Shown here: positions 16,382-24,295 of the stretch, in pieces
Numbering within the stretch: the stretch's first letter is position 1
Layout of the letters: the number at the start of each line of letters is the position of its first letter
DNA from: an uncultured Collinsella sp.
Lineage (GTDB): Bacteria; Actinomycetota; Coriobacteriia; Coriobacteriales; Coriobacteriaceae
Direction: 5' to 3'
NCBI GenBank assembly: GCA_958437935.1
Contig: CAUBPS010000006.1
Coordinates: 51,200-115,199, forward strand
DNA length: 64,000 bases
The notes under the pieces: model-generated
Told to the model about the DNA's origin: nothing
What the model saw: the letters and a program-made list of their open reading frames with translations, nothing else
Databases searched by the model: none
Translations under genes and position numbers: made by a program

Positions 16382-17719
16382 TTAGGAGTTCGCCAGGTAG
16401 TGCTTAATCTCCCACTCGGTGATCGTAGACTCGAACTTATGCCACTCGTCGCGCTTCTTTTTGAGGAAGAAGCTGTGGATGTGCTCGCCGAGGGCATCCT
16501 TCATAAACTGCGAGTCCTCAAACACGTCGAGCGCCTCTTTGAGCGAGCGCGGCAGCGGCGTGTAGCCGGCCTCGAGCATCTGACGGTCGGTAAGCTTGAG
16601 CGTCTCGGCCGTTGCCTCGGGCGGGAGTTCCAGCTTGCGCTCGATGCCGTCCAGACCAGCCGCCAGCGTGACGGCGTTGACCAGGTACGGGTTGGCCATG
16701 GGGTCGGGGCTACGAAGCTCGATGCGCGTGGACAGCTGCTTGCCGGGCTTGTAGACCGGAATGCGGACCATGCTCGCGCGGTTGCGCAGGCCCCACGTGG
16801 CGTACTGCGGCACGGAGTCGCCGCCCGTGGTGATGCGCTTGTACGAGTTGACCGTGGGGTTGGTGATGGCGCTAATCTCGCGGGCATGCGCCAGGATGCC
16901 GGCCATGTAGTGCTTGGCGATATCGGAGAGGTGGTACTTCTCGTCGTCCTCGCCCCAAAAGACGTTGTTGCCGTCGTGGTCGAATAGCGACTGGCACAGG
17001 AACATAGCGCTGCCGTCCTCGCCCGCCAACGGCTTGGGCATAAAGGAGGCGTGGCAACCGCTCTCGTAGGCCTGCTGCTTAATGATTAGTTTGGCCGTGG
17101 TGATGGCGTCGGACATGCTCAGGGCCTCGGCGTGGCGCAGGCTCATGCCGTGCTGCGAGCGGCCGGCAGCGTGGAAGGTGTACTCCACGGGCACGGACAT
17201 CTTCTCGAGCGTGAGAACCGTGTTGCGGCGCAGGTCGCGGGCGGCATCGCTCACCGAAAGATCGAAGTAGCCCACGTTGTCGAGCGGCTCGGGCGTGTGC
17301 TCGTCGGGGAAGTAGTAATACTCCAGCTCGGCGCCCACGTTGAGCAGGTAGCCAGCCTTCTCGGCCTTGCGGAACATGCGGCGCAACGCATCGCGCGGAT
17401 CGCCGGCGAAGGGCTTGCGGTCGGGGGTGCACACGTCGCAGAACACGCGGGCGACGCCGTTGTGGCTCGGGCGCCACGGCAGAATCTGGAAGGTCGAAGC
17501 ATCGGGGAATGCGAGCATGTCGGCTTCCTCGGGCGTAGCAAAGCCCTCGATGGCGGAGCCGTCAAAGCCAATACCCTCCTCAAAAGCGACCTCGAGGTCC
17601 TCGGGGCTAATGGCAAAGTTCTTGAGGCGGCCGAGAATGTCGACAAACCACAGACGCACAAAGCGGATGTCACGCTGCTCTACGGAGCGAAGTACGTAAT
17701 CGATGTTCTGCTGGTTCAT
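16382..17719 (-). CDS. glnA: Glutamine synthetase, type I alpha
   Basis: Makes glutamine from glutamate, ammonia and ATP. 445 residues, the length of the GSI-alpha class (Bacillus type) without the 25-residue insertion of the beta class. Visible signatures: GIGFDGSAIEGF near residue 50, the ATP-site region NPTVNSYKRI, and IELRSPDPMANPYL. The N-terminal Trp-Phe-Val-Asp strand and catalytic residues are intact. AAGGGG precedes the ATG. Probably co-transcribed with the downstream GlnR-like gene. A possible GlnR half-box lies 66-81 bases upstream. Confidence 0.97.
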   Translation of the reverse strand: MNQQNIDYVLRSVEQRDIRFVRLWFVDILGRLKNFAISPEDLEVAFEEGIGFDGSAIEGFATPEEADMLAFPDASTFQILPWRPSHNGVARVFCDVCTPDRKPFAGDPRDALRRMFRKAEKAGYLLNVGAELEYYYFPDEHTPEPLDNVGYFDLSVSDAARDLRRNTVLTLEKMSVPVEYTFHAAGRSQHGMSLRHAEALSMSDAITTAKLIIKQQAYESGCHASFMPKPLAGEDGSAMFLCQSLFDHDGNNVFWGEDDEKYHLSDIAKHYMAGILAHAREISAITNPTVNSYKRITTGGDSVPQYATWGLRNRASMVRIPVYKPGKQLSTRIELRSPDPMANPYLVNAVTLAAGLDGIERKLELPPEATAETLKLTDRQMLEAGYTPLPRSLKEALDVFEDSQFMKDALGEHIHSFFLKKKRDEWHKFESTITEWEIKHYLANS

Positions 17720-17784
17720 GTCGCTCCCCTTTCTTTCGGGCGGGTTTCGACTGGTCTATATCGCAGATACTATCGCAGAAAAAT

Positions 17785-17800
17785 GTTTCCGCAGGGTTAA
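17785..17800 (-). promoter_or_regulatory. Candidate GlnR box upstream of glnA
   Basis: On the minus strand this reads TTAAC-CCTGCG-GAAAC, one base off the actinobacterial GlnR half-box GTnAC-n6-GAAAC. A second half-box at the standard spacing is not apparent. Plausible because the regulator gene is in the same unit. Confidence 0.35.
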
Positions 17801-17853
17801 AGCGTATCAAGCGCTCAAAAAACGTGCGCGAACAGGCCGTTGCGAACGAGCGG

Positions 17854-18876
17854 TTAGCGCGAGGTCGATGCGCGGTGTTCGATGTGGCCGGGGATCTCGA
17901 TGCGTTTGGGCGCCAGCTTTGCGGCCTCGCCCACAGTAGTGGTAACAACGTCGATGCGCTCGGACAGGCGCTCGACCACGCGCTCGGCGATGGTAAGGGT
18001 GTCTTGCGCGGCCGTGGTCACGCCGCCAAAGAGCACGTGATTCCAGGGGTAATCGTCAAACGTTGCGATCTTGAGACCCGCCGGCAGCGAGGGACCAAGC
18101 TGCGCCAGTGCCTCGGTCAGACGCAGGAAAACCAGGCCGTTGACGGCAATGAGGCCGAGCTTTTTGCCTGCATAGCCGCGGATGGTCTCGTCCAAGCGAC
18201 CAACGCCCGTGGCACCGCCATCGGCCAGGGTGACGACCTCGCCCGCAAGGCCGCGGCGCGAAAGCTCGTCGGCAAAGGCCTCGGCGCGCTCTCGACGCAC
18301 GGGGCTATCGTCGCTTGCCTCGGTGAGCAGGCACAGACGCTCGCTGCCCGCAGCTGCCAAGGCGTCTACCAAGCCGGCGACCAGCTCACGGTTGTTAGAT
18401 GTCACCAGGTCAACACCGCCGTCGGCAACGTCGCGGTCGAGCAGCACGACGGGCAGACGTCCCGCTGCCGCGGCGATCGCCTCGTCATTGCCTCCGCAGG
18501 TGTTGACGACCAGACCGTCCACGCCGGCATCGATAAGTCTGGCGAGCGACTCGGCCTCCTTAGCGGGGTCGTTGCCGCTAATGGCCGTCATAAGCGAGCA
18601 GCCGCGCGCGGCGGCGCTGGCGGAAAGCCCTTCGAGCATGGCGCTCGAGAACGGGTTGGCGATGTCAGCCAGAATCACGCCGATGAGGTTGGTACGCGAG
18701 CTGCGCAGATTGCGCGCGGCGGCACGTGGGCGATAGCCGGTGCGCTCGATAACCGCGGCGATGCGAGCACGGGTTTCCTCGGTCATCTGCCCGGGGCGGT
18801 TATTGAGATAGCGCGAGACCGTGGCTGGACTCACACCCGCCTCGGCGGCAATGTCCTTGATTCTCATCTGCGCCAT
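17854..18876 (-). CDS. LacI-family transcriptional regulator
   Basis: 340 residues. The N-terminal helix-turn-helix (MRIKDIAAEAGVSPATVSRYLN) and hinge (RAAARNLRSSRTNLIGV) are typical, followed by a periplasmic-binding-like sugar sensor. The phrase PATVSRYLNNRPGQMTEETRARI and the late FDDYPW recall the KdgR branch (ketogluconate control), but the ligand cannot be settled. GGGG lies 6 bases before the ATG. No sugar genes are adjacent in this window, so its targets must lie elsewhere. Confidence 0.9.
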   Translation of the reverse strand: MAQMRIKDIAAEAGVSPATVSRYLNNRPGQMTEETRARIAAVIERTGYRPRAAARNLRSSRTNLIGVILADIANPFSSAMLEGLSASAAARGCSLMTAISGNDPAKEAESLARLIDAGVDGLVVNTCGGNDEAIAAAAGRLPVVLLDRDVADGGVDLVTSNNRELVAGLVDALAAAGSERLCLLTEASDDSPVRRERAEAFADELSRRGLAGEVVTLADGGATGVGRLDETIRGYAGKKLGLIAVNGLVFLRLTEALAQLGPSLPAGLKIATFDDYPWNHVLFGGVTTAAQDTLTIAERVVERLSERIDVVTTTVGEAAKLAPKRIEIPGHIEHRASTSR

Positions 18877-19001
18877 AGCGCACCCCGTTTCCCAATGTCG
18901 GCAGTCTGAGCCATTTTAGGCATTTTTTTTAAAAATCTCGGTTGCAAAACGCTGCAGATGAGCAGCATCGTTTTTGCGTCTCGAGCAGATGCGATGATGG
19001 G

Positions 19002-19694
19002 CTAGATAGACGAGTCTTTAGGCAGCTCAAAATAGTCGGGATGCAGGGCAATAACCGGGCCTTGCTCCTCGGGCATCAGGTGCAAGTGCGTCTCTGCCAG
19101 ATAGCTCGCCGCGTCGGTATCGCCCCTCTTAATGGCCTCGAGAATCCGGCGATGCTGCCGACGGATCGGCTCCCAATCCAGATCCTGCGACACCATACGC
19201 AACCAGTTGTAACGCTCAAAATGCGTATTGACGCTCTTCATCCAATCCCACAACATATGGCGGTCGGCAATCACAAAACACGTCTCATGAAACAGGTTAT
19301 CCAAGTCGAAAAAGCGACGCGTTTCGCTATGGTCGAGCGACTCGGACTCGGCAAGAATCTGCTCAAGCCGCTGCTTTTGCTCGGGCGTAGCAGCCGAACA
19401 ACATTTAATGAGCACGCTTCTCTCGAGCTTCTCGCGCAAAAAGCAGGCGTTTTCGGCGCGTTCCATGCTGATCTTAGAGACGTAGGTGCCGCTTTTGGGA
19501 CGCGTTTCCACCAGCTCCTGCTCACGCAGGCGCACAAAAGACTCGCGAATGGGCGTACGCCCGATCCCCGTCTCCTTTTCCAGACCAATCGCCGAAAGGC
19601 GCGTGCCGGGCCTGAGTTCGGCATAGATGATCTTGGAGCGCAGTGCGTTGTATGCCTGATCTTGCAGGCTCTGATAATGCTGGTGTTGTTCCAT
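19002..19694 (-). CDS. GntR-family regulator with FCD domain
   Basis: 230 residues: winged helix at ~10-78 (LRPGTRLSAIGLEKETGIGRTPIRESFVRL) and an all-helical FCD ligand domain with metal-binding style His residues (LFHETCF, RQHRRIL, ETHLHLM). Start at the ATG at 19694 with GAGGG 5 bases upstream; a longer GTG frame from 19736 lacks one. FadR-type FCD regulators respond to organic acids. A decayed FCD fragment lies 2.5 kb downstream at 21508, next to the flavin reductase. Confidence 0.9.
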   Translation of the reverse strand: MEQHQHYQSLQDQAYNALRSKIIYAELRPGTRLSAIGLEKETGIGRTPIRESFVRLREQELVETRPKSGTYVSKISMERAENACFLREKLERSVLIKCCSAATPEQKQRLEQILAESESLDHSETRRFFDLDNLFHETCFVIADRHMLWDWMKSVNTHFERYNWLRMVSQDLDWEPIRRQHRRILEAIKRGDTDAASYLAETHLHLMPEEQGPVIALHPDYFELPKDSSI

Positions 19695-19829
19695 AAAGCC
19701 CTCGGATGAAGCCCACGGTTTGTCGAATATCACCACGTAATACTATCGCATCGACACGTCCCAGCTCCCAATCAGTCTTTTTGGGACGGGACTCTTTTAG
19801 CTGCCCTGGCCTGCAGATCGGCCCCCTTA

Positions 19830-19987
19830 CCACAAAAGTGGCCCATCTACTACGTTAACACGGATAGCCTCGGCCATACCGAAAACCGTGAAAACAAAAC
19901 CGCAGGTAGACAGCTTGTCGATTTTCGAAAAAGTCGACTATGGTTGACCCCTGCGGCTTAAACGTAGTAGATAGGCCCTTTTCGTGG
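19830..19987. repeat. Long nested palindromic element (158 bp)
   Basis: Outer arms of ~29 bases pair nearly perfectly: CCACAAAAGTGGCCCATCTA at left with its complement at 19968-19987. Inside are AAACCGCAGG (19896 region) with CCTGCGGCTT (19950 region) and a core of GTCGA / TCGAC. The element fills most of the gap between the GntR gene and the AAA ATPase. No good coding frame; a 78-codon minus-strand frame across it has no homology I recognise. Confidence 0.7.
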
Positions 19988-20117
19988 CGCAGCACTACTG
20001 CACCCCAAATTGGCACCCCGAGCCCTCGTGAGTTGCCAACAAGCTGTTCGCCCAACGCTTTATCCGCGCGGCATTTGGAAAATAGCACCACCGCAAAACC
20101 CGCGAGTAGCGCTTACT

Positions 20118-20160
20118 TTGCTATATCTTGCTATACTTTGCTATATCTTGCTATATCTTG
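20118..20160 (+). repeat. Tandem decamer repeat in the leader of the AAA ATPase
   Basis: TTGCTATATC, TTGCTATACT, TTGCTATATC, TTGCTATATC occur head to tail with an exact 10-bp period (TTG at 20118, 20128, 20138, 20148, and a fifth TTG at 20158). Each unit contains a TATA(C/T)-like -10 word. The array ends 17 bases before the ATG at 20177. Could be operator sites spaced one helical turn apart, or a slippage-prone promoter. Confidence 0.85.
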
Positions 20161-20176
20161 AGCAAAGGTGGCTCAC

Positions 20177-21268
20177 ATGCAAACAAACCCTTTTAAGCCC
20201 ACAGCAGGTAAAACACCTCCCACGATTATCGGCCGCGAAGATGTACTCGAAGAATTCAGTGAAGGCCTCGCCAACGGGCCTGGTGCCCCGGGGCGCCTAA
20301 TGCGCATAGCTGGCGTCCGTGGAACGGGCAAGACGGTCCTCCTTGACGAGTGCTCACGTTTGGCGCAAAGCCGTGGCTGGACGGTCATAAAAGAGGTCGC
20401 AACCGAGGGACTTTGCCAGCGCATTCTCGAACAGCTGCAGCCCAAATTCCAGGCCAAACACGCCAGATTTGAGCCCACCGTAGCTGGCATATCCATCGGC
20501 AGCATAGATATTGAACGAATCGGCCCATCGCTACGCGACGCCATGAGACAGACAATATCCAAGAATGGAAATGGCCTGCTCATCACTCTCGACGAGGTTC
20601 AAGACGCAGAGCTCGATGAGGTCCGAACGCTCTCCATTGCGATTCAGCAGGTTATCGGCGAAGACCTTGATATCGCCTTTGTTTTTGCGGGTCTGCCTTC
20701 GATGATTGAAAGCATCATCAACGGAAAGACACTTGCGTTTTTGCGCCGCGCCCTCCCCTTTGACCTGAAGGCTGTGGCAGTAACCGAAGTGTTGTATTCC
20801 CTCGAGGAAACCATTGAAGCGTCTGGCGTGGAGTTGCAGCCAGGTATTGCCGGCCAACTTGCCGAGGCAACGCAAGGCTATCCTTTCATGATCCAACTCG
20901 TTGGATACTACGCATGGCAGTTGGCGAGACGCGCGCATACAGCGATTATTGGAGAAGAAGAAGCCGAGCGCGGCATTGCAACGGCACGCGAACGCTTCTG
21001 CGCCATGGTGATTGAGCCCGCGCTGCAGCGCATTCCGCCCACGTGCATCGCTTATCTGCTGAGCATGGCGTCTTTGGGGCAGACGAGCTCGACCAGCATG
21101 GTTGCCGATGCCCTAAACAAAACGCCTCAACAGGTGAGTTCCGTCCGCAGCCGCCTGTTAAGAGAATCGACTATCGAGGCTCCCTCGTACGGCAAGGTCT
21201 CATTTGCCATCCCCTACATGCGCGACTACCTCTACGAGCACAAAGCCGAACTGGAAGTTGAACTGTAG
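20177..21268 (+). CDS. AAA/Orc1-Cdc6-like ATPase with C-terminal winged helix
   Basis: 363 residues. Walker A is GVRGTGKT at 46-53, Walker B is LLITLDEVQD near 140, then sensor-like FAGLPSM. The C-terminal ~80 residues (PPTCIAYLLSMASLG...QVSSVRSRLL) look like a winged helix, giving the STAND/Orc-like plan of a DNA-binding switch ATPase. ATG at 20177 has AAAGGTGG upstream; a GTG nine bases earlier is possible. The gene is alone, flanked by repeats on both sides (decamers upstream, four imperfect palindromes downstream). Function unknown; related proteins are common in Coriobacteriia as stand-alone genes. Confidence 0.75.
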   Translation: MQTNPFKPTAGKTPPTIIGREDVLEEFSEGLANGPGAPGRLMRIAGVRGTGKTVLLDECSRLAQSRGWTVIKEVATEGLCQRILEQLQPKFQAKHARFEPTVAGISIGSIDIERIGPSLRDAMRQTISKNGNGLLITLDEVQDAELDEVRTLSIAIQQVIGEDLDIAFVFAGLPSMIESIINGKTLAFLRRALPFDLKAVAVTEVLYSLEETIEASGVELQPGIAGQLAEATQGYPFMIQLVGYYAWQLARRAHTAIIGEEEAERGIATARERFCAMVIEPALQRIPPTCIAYLLSMASLGQTSSTSMVADALNKTPQQVSSVRSRLLRESTIEAPSYGKVSFAIPYMRDYLYEHKAELEVEL

Positions 21269-21287
21269 AAACGACAACTGCCCTGCA

Positions 21288-21440
21288 AGACGAAAACCGT
21301 TTTCGTACGGATTTAAAGCAGACGTAAACGGTTTTCGTCTTGATTTGCGTCCGAAATTAAGACGTAAATTGCGCTTTCGTACGCTTATTACCAGACGCAA
21401 ATTGTTTTCGTCCGGCTATGCGTCCCCAATCCAGACGAAA
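21288..21440. repeat. Array of imperfect palindromes AGACGnAAA...TTTCGT
   Basis: Four full units and a half unit: ACGAAAACCGTTTTCGT, ACGTAAACGGTTTTCGT, ACGTAAATTGCGCTTTCGT, ACGCAAATTGTTTTCGT and a final AGACGAAAAAGG. Spacings alternate roughly 31, 40, 33, 40 bases. The array starts 20 bases after the ATPase stop codon and ends at a terminator. Confidence 0.75.
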
Positions 21441-21443
21441 AAG

Positions 21444-21469
21444 GCCCCGAGCTCGTGTGAGCTCGGGGC
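21444..21469 (+). terminator. Terminator after the AAA ATPase
   Basis: Stem GCCCCGAGCTC / GAGCTCGGGGC with a 4-base loop followed by TCTTTGT. Confidence 0.75.
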
Positions 21470-21507
21470 TCTTTGTGCCGCGCATCTATGAGAGGAGATA
21501 TTTGATG

Positions 21508-21769
21508 CGCATGGGCGCTACTCCATGTAGCCACCCTGGATGGCGGAAACCTCGTCGTTCCCCGCCTGATGGGCGTGCTCAAGGCATCCGTCCCCCTCTT
21601 TATCGACGTGACCGGCAAAAAGCTCGTCGAGGAGACCATCCGCACGTACCGCGGTGTGGCCGACGCCATCGAGGCGCACAGCCCCACCGCCGCTCACGAT
21701 GCGATGTATCTGCACCTGGTGTATAACCGCAACATGATTGCGGAGGGAGCAGAAGCAAAAGGCATTTAG
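21508..21769 (+). pseudogene. C-terminal fragment of a GntR/FCD regulator
   Basis: An open frame without a start reads ...LLHVATLDGGNLVV...LVEETIRTYRGVADAIE...AMYLHLVYNRNMI and ends at a TAG (21767-21769). The helix order and the closing HL-x3-R-x2-I match the last ~80 residues of FCD regulators. The DNA-binding half is missing; an in-frame TGA and unrelated sequence precede it. A short ATG frame from 21505 is out of register. Likely the decayed regulator of the neighbouring flavin reductase. Confidence 0.5.
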
Positions 21770-21802
21770 GGCCCGACAATAATCTTTCTTTGGCAAAACG
21801 CA

Positions 21803-21840
21803 AGCGGCGGCCGCCCAACACACAGGGCAGCCGCCGCTTT
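21803..21840 (-). terminator. Terminator after the flavin reductase gene
   Basis: Minus strand AAGCGGCGGC ... GCCGCCGCTT stem, 29 bases downstream of the stop at 21869. Confidence 0.7.
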
Positions 21841-21868
21841 TTGCAATCGATTGGCGCAAAGGGGTTGA

Positions 21869-23818
21869 TTAGAGCTCGCAGGCGACCTTGTAGCCATCGC
21901 CGATGGCGTCGCGGATGTTGCCGCACTTGTTGGCATCGCCCAGCACGTGGGTGGCAACACCGGCTGCAGCCAGGTCGTCGGCCAGCTTGGTATTGGGACG
22001 ATAGCCCATGGCAAGCACCAACGTATCGGCACCGGTGATGGTGTGGACCTCGCCGTCCTTTTCGTAGCTGATGGTATCCTCGGTGATCTCGGTCACCTTG
22101 GCCTCGGTCAGCACGTGAACGCCCTTGGAGAGCATGCGCGTGATGAGCACCGCGCGGCCGGCGCCGCCCTCGTTAGCGGCGAGCGTCTTGGTCATCTCGA
22201 TAACGGTGACATCGCGGTTGGCCGGCGACAGGTCGTTGACCAACGGGGCCAGGTAATCGGCCGTCTCGCAGCCAACGGTGCCGCCGCCCACGATGACGAT
22301 CTTCTTGCCCGGGAAAGCCTTGCCACCCAGCAGGTCGTCAGCCGTCATAACCTGCTTAAAGCCCTGCATGAAGGCCGGAGCGATGGGCTCGGCACCATAG
22401 GCCAGGACAACCTCGTAACCGGCGTAGTCACGCTGAATATCCTCGGCAGTAAGTTCGGTGCCAAATACGCACTTCACGCCGGCCTCGGCCAGACGACGGT
22501 ACTGATACTTGATCACGCGGGTGAGCTCCTGCTTTGCCGGCGGAACGGCTGCGATGCGCATCTCGCCGCCCGGCTCGTCCTGCTTGTCCACGAGCACCAC
22601 GTTGTGACCGCGCTTGGCGGCAATGTAGGCTGCCTCCATGCCCGCAGGACCAGCGCCCACAACGAGCACGTTCTTGGCCTCGGCGGCAAGCTCGTAGCCG
22701 GCCTCGTCGCGCTCCACGTCCGGGTTGACGGTGCAGGAGATGCGCTTGCCAAACATGATGCCGTTCAGGCAGCGCAGGCAGCCGATGCAGGGACGGATCT
22801 CGTCGGCGTTGCCGGCAGCAGCCTTGTTGCAGAACTCGGCATCGCACAGATTGGCGCGGCCCATCATGCAGATGTCGGCAGCGCCGTCCTCGATCAGCTC
22901 CTCGGCAATCCATGCCTCGTTAATGCGGCCGACGGTGGCGACGGGAATGTTCACGTGCTTCTTAATCTCACGCGAGCAAGCGGCGTGCGAGGCCTGCTGC
23001 GTGCCGGCAGCGGGAATCGCAGAGCCGCGCTTGATGGTGGTGCCGCCCGACACGTGAATCATGTCGACGCCGGCCTTCTCCAGGCGACGCGAGACGTAGA
23101 TCATGTCGTTGAGGGTCAGGCCGCCATCGGTGTACTCATCGCCCGAGATGCGGACGTCGATGATAAAGTCCTTACCGCAGCGCTCGCGAATCTCGGCGAT
23201 GACCTCGAGCAGGAAGCGCATGCGGGCGTCGAGCGAGCCGCCGTACTCGTCGGTACGCTTGTTGTAGAGCGGAGTCAAAAAGCCGCCGAGCATGCCGTGG
23301 GCGTGCGCCGCATGGACTTCAACGCCATCGACGCCAGCCTTCTGCATACGCACGGCAGCGTCGCCAAACTGATGCGTAAGCTCGTGAATCTCATCGACCG
23401 TAATGGGGCGCGGCGCCTCGCGGGCATAGGACGGGCCCACAAAGGACGGAGCGATCAGGCGCGGCGTGCCCGGAATGTTAAAGGCCATGTAGGCGGGGTG
23501 GAAGAGCTGCGGCATGATCTTGCAGCCATACTCGTGGACGGCCGCGGCGAGCTTTTCCCAGCCAGGGATAAACGTGTCATCGTAACAGCACATGTCACCC
23601 GGCAGATAGGTATAGGTGGGCTCGACCGTCACGACCTCGGTGATGATCAGGCCTACGCCGCCCTTGGCACGGGCACGGTAATGATCGACCAAGTCGTCGG
23701 TCACATAGCCATGATCGGCCAGGTTGGTGGACACCGGCGGCATAAAGACGCGGTTCTTGACCTCGGTCGTACCGACCTTGATCGGGCTAAAGAGCATCGG
23801 ATAGGCGGAGGACTCCAT
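21869..23818 (-). CDS. NADH:flavin oxidoreductase, old-yellow-enzyme/dienoyl-CoA reductase type (BaiCD/BaiH-like)
   Basis: 649 residues. Residues ~1-340 form the FMN barrel (HAAHAHGMLGGFLTPLYN and DEYGGS signatures), then a 4Fe-4S site CIGCLRCLNG...SC, then an FAD/NAD module with VVGAGPAGMEAA (~380) and VIVGGGTVGCETA. This is the layout of 2,4-dienoyl-CoA, enoate and bile-acid enoyl reductases, which reduce activated C=C bonds in anaerobes. The real substrate is open; relation to bile-acid enzymes is by family only. ATG at 23818 has AAAGGA upstream. A perfect 10-base inverted repeat lies just ahead. Confidence 0.88.
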   Translation of the reverse strand: MESSAYPMLFSPIKVGTTEVKNRVFMPPVSTNLADHGYVTDDLVDHYRARAKGGVGLIITEVVTVEPTYTYLPGDMCCYDDTFIPGWEKLAAAVHEYGCKIMPQLFHPAYMAFNIPGTPRLIAPSFVGPSYAREAPRPITVDEIHELTHQFGDAAVRMQKAGVDGVEVHAAHAHGMLGGFLTPLYNKRTDEYGGSLDARMRFLLEVIAEIRERCGKDFIIDVRISGDEYTDGGLTLNDMIYVSRRLEKAGVDMIHVSGGTTIKRGSAIPAAGTQQASHAACSREIKKHVNIPVATVGRINEAWIAEELIEDGAADICMMGRANLCDAEFCNKAAAGNADEIRPCIGCLRCLNGIMFGKRISCTVNPDVERDEAGYELAAEAKNVLVVGAGPAGMEAAYIAAKRGHNVVLVDKQDEPGGEMRIAAVPPAKQELTRVIKYQYRRLAEAGVKCVFGTELTAEDIQRDYAGYEVVLAYGAEPIAPAFMQGFKQVMTADDLLGGKAFPGKKIVIVGGGTVGCETADYLAPLVNDLSPANRDVTVIEMTKTLAANEGGAGRAVLITRMLSKGVHVLTEAKVTEITEDTISYEKDGEVHTITGADTLVLAMGYRPNTKLADDLAAAGVATHVLGDANKCGNIRDAIGDGYKVACEL

Positions 23819-23848
23819 ACAGGCTTCCTTTCGTTTGAGCCGCTCGGC

Positions 23849-23885
23849 GGCAGTTGCTAACGTACCTATCGTATCAGCAACTGCC
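23849..23885 (-). promoter_or_regulatory. Operator-like inverted repeat ahead of the flavin reductase
   Basis: GGCAGTTGCT (23849-23858) and AGCAACTGCC (23876-23885) are perfect complements 17 bases apart. The spacer on the minus strand contains GATACGATAGG, a possible -10 region. Likely a regulator site; a decayed GntR gene beyond the 3' end of the reductase is one candidate source. Confidence 0.4.
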
Positions 23886-23920
23886 GTATCCGTAGTCAAA
23901 CATGCCCAAACGCCGGTCGA

Positions 23921-24121
23921 CTAATGAATACCGCGGCCCAAGTCTTCGGCGATTTTGTCTACGCCCTTAAGCGCGGCGCAGGTCTTTTTGTTGGAGCAAT
24001 GCCCGGTGCAAACGCCACCCTGAGCGCAGTCGGCGCAGGTACCCTTGCGGTAGATGCGCACGCACACGGCGACAAACGCAATGCCGATAACAGCCAGTAC
24101 AACAATATCGATAGGTGCCAT
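23921..24121 (-). CDS. FeoB-associated Cys-rich membrane protein
   Basis: 66 residues: one N-terminal membrane helix (IDIVVLAVIGIAFVAVCVRI) and a cytoplasmic Cys cluster (CADCAQGGVC..HCSNKKTC). Small proteins of this type accompany feoB in many anaerobes and may handle ferrous iron at the cytoplasmic face. AGGAGG lies 6 bases before the ATG. A terminator-like hairpin separates it from feoB, so it may be read through at lower level or have its own promoter. Confidence 0.85.
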   Translation of the reverse strand: MAPIDIVVLAVIGIAFVAVCVRIYRKGTCADCAQGGVCTGHCSNKKTCAALKGVDKIAEDLGRGIH

Positions 24122-24237
24122 AGCAAGCCTCCTCTAGTTAACCACCACTTACTTTACCCCATTCTCCACCTACAAAAAGGGACAGGTTTATTTTGTTCGG
24201 TTTTATCTGCGGAAACGCCACATCTCCCCCACCAAAA

Positions 24238-24266
24238 AGCCCGAGTGTCGCTGGGACACCCGGGCT
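24238..24266 (-). terminator. Terminator after feoB
   Basis: Minus strand stem AGCCCGGGTGTC / GACACTCGGGCT followed by TTTTTGG, 30 bases beyond the feoB stop. Confidence 0.8.
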
Positions 24267-24295
24267 CGTGAAAAGGGGCTAATCCTTATTCAGAA

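Noticed and set aside
21288..21440. Possible CRISPR array
   Set aside because: Repeats are short, imperfect and palindromic, spacing is uneven, and no cas genes are present.
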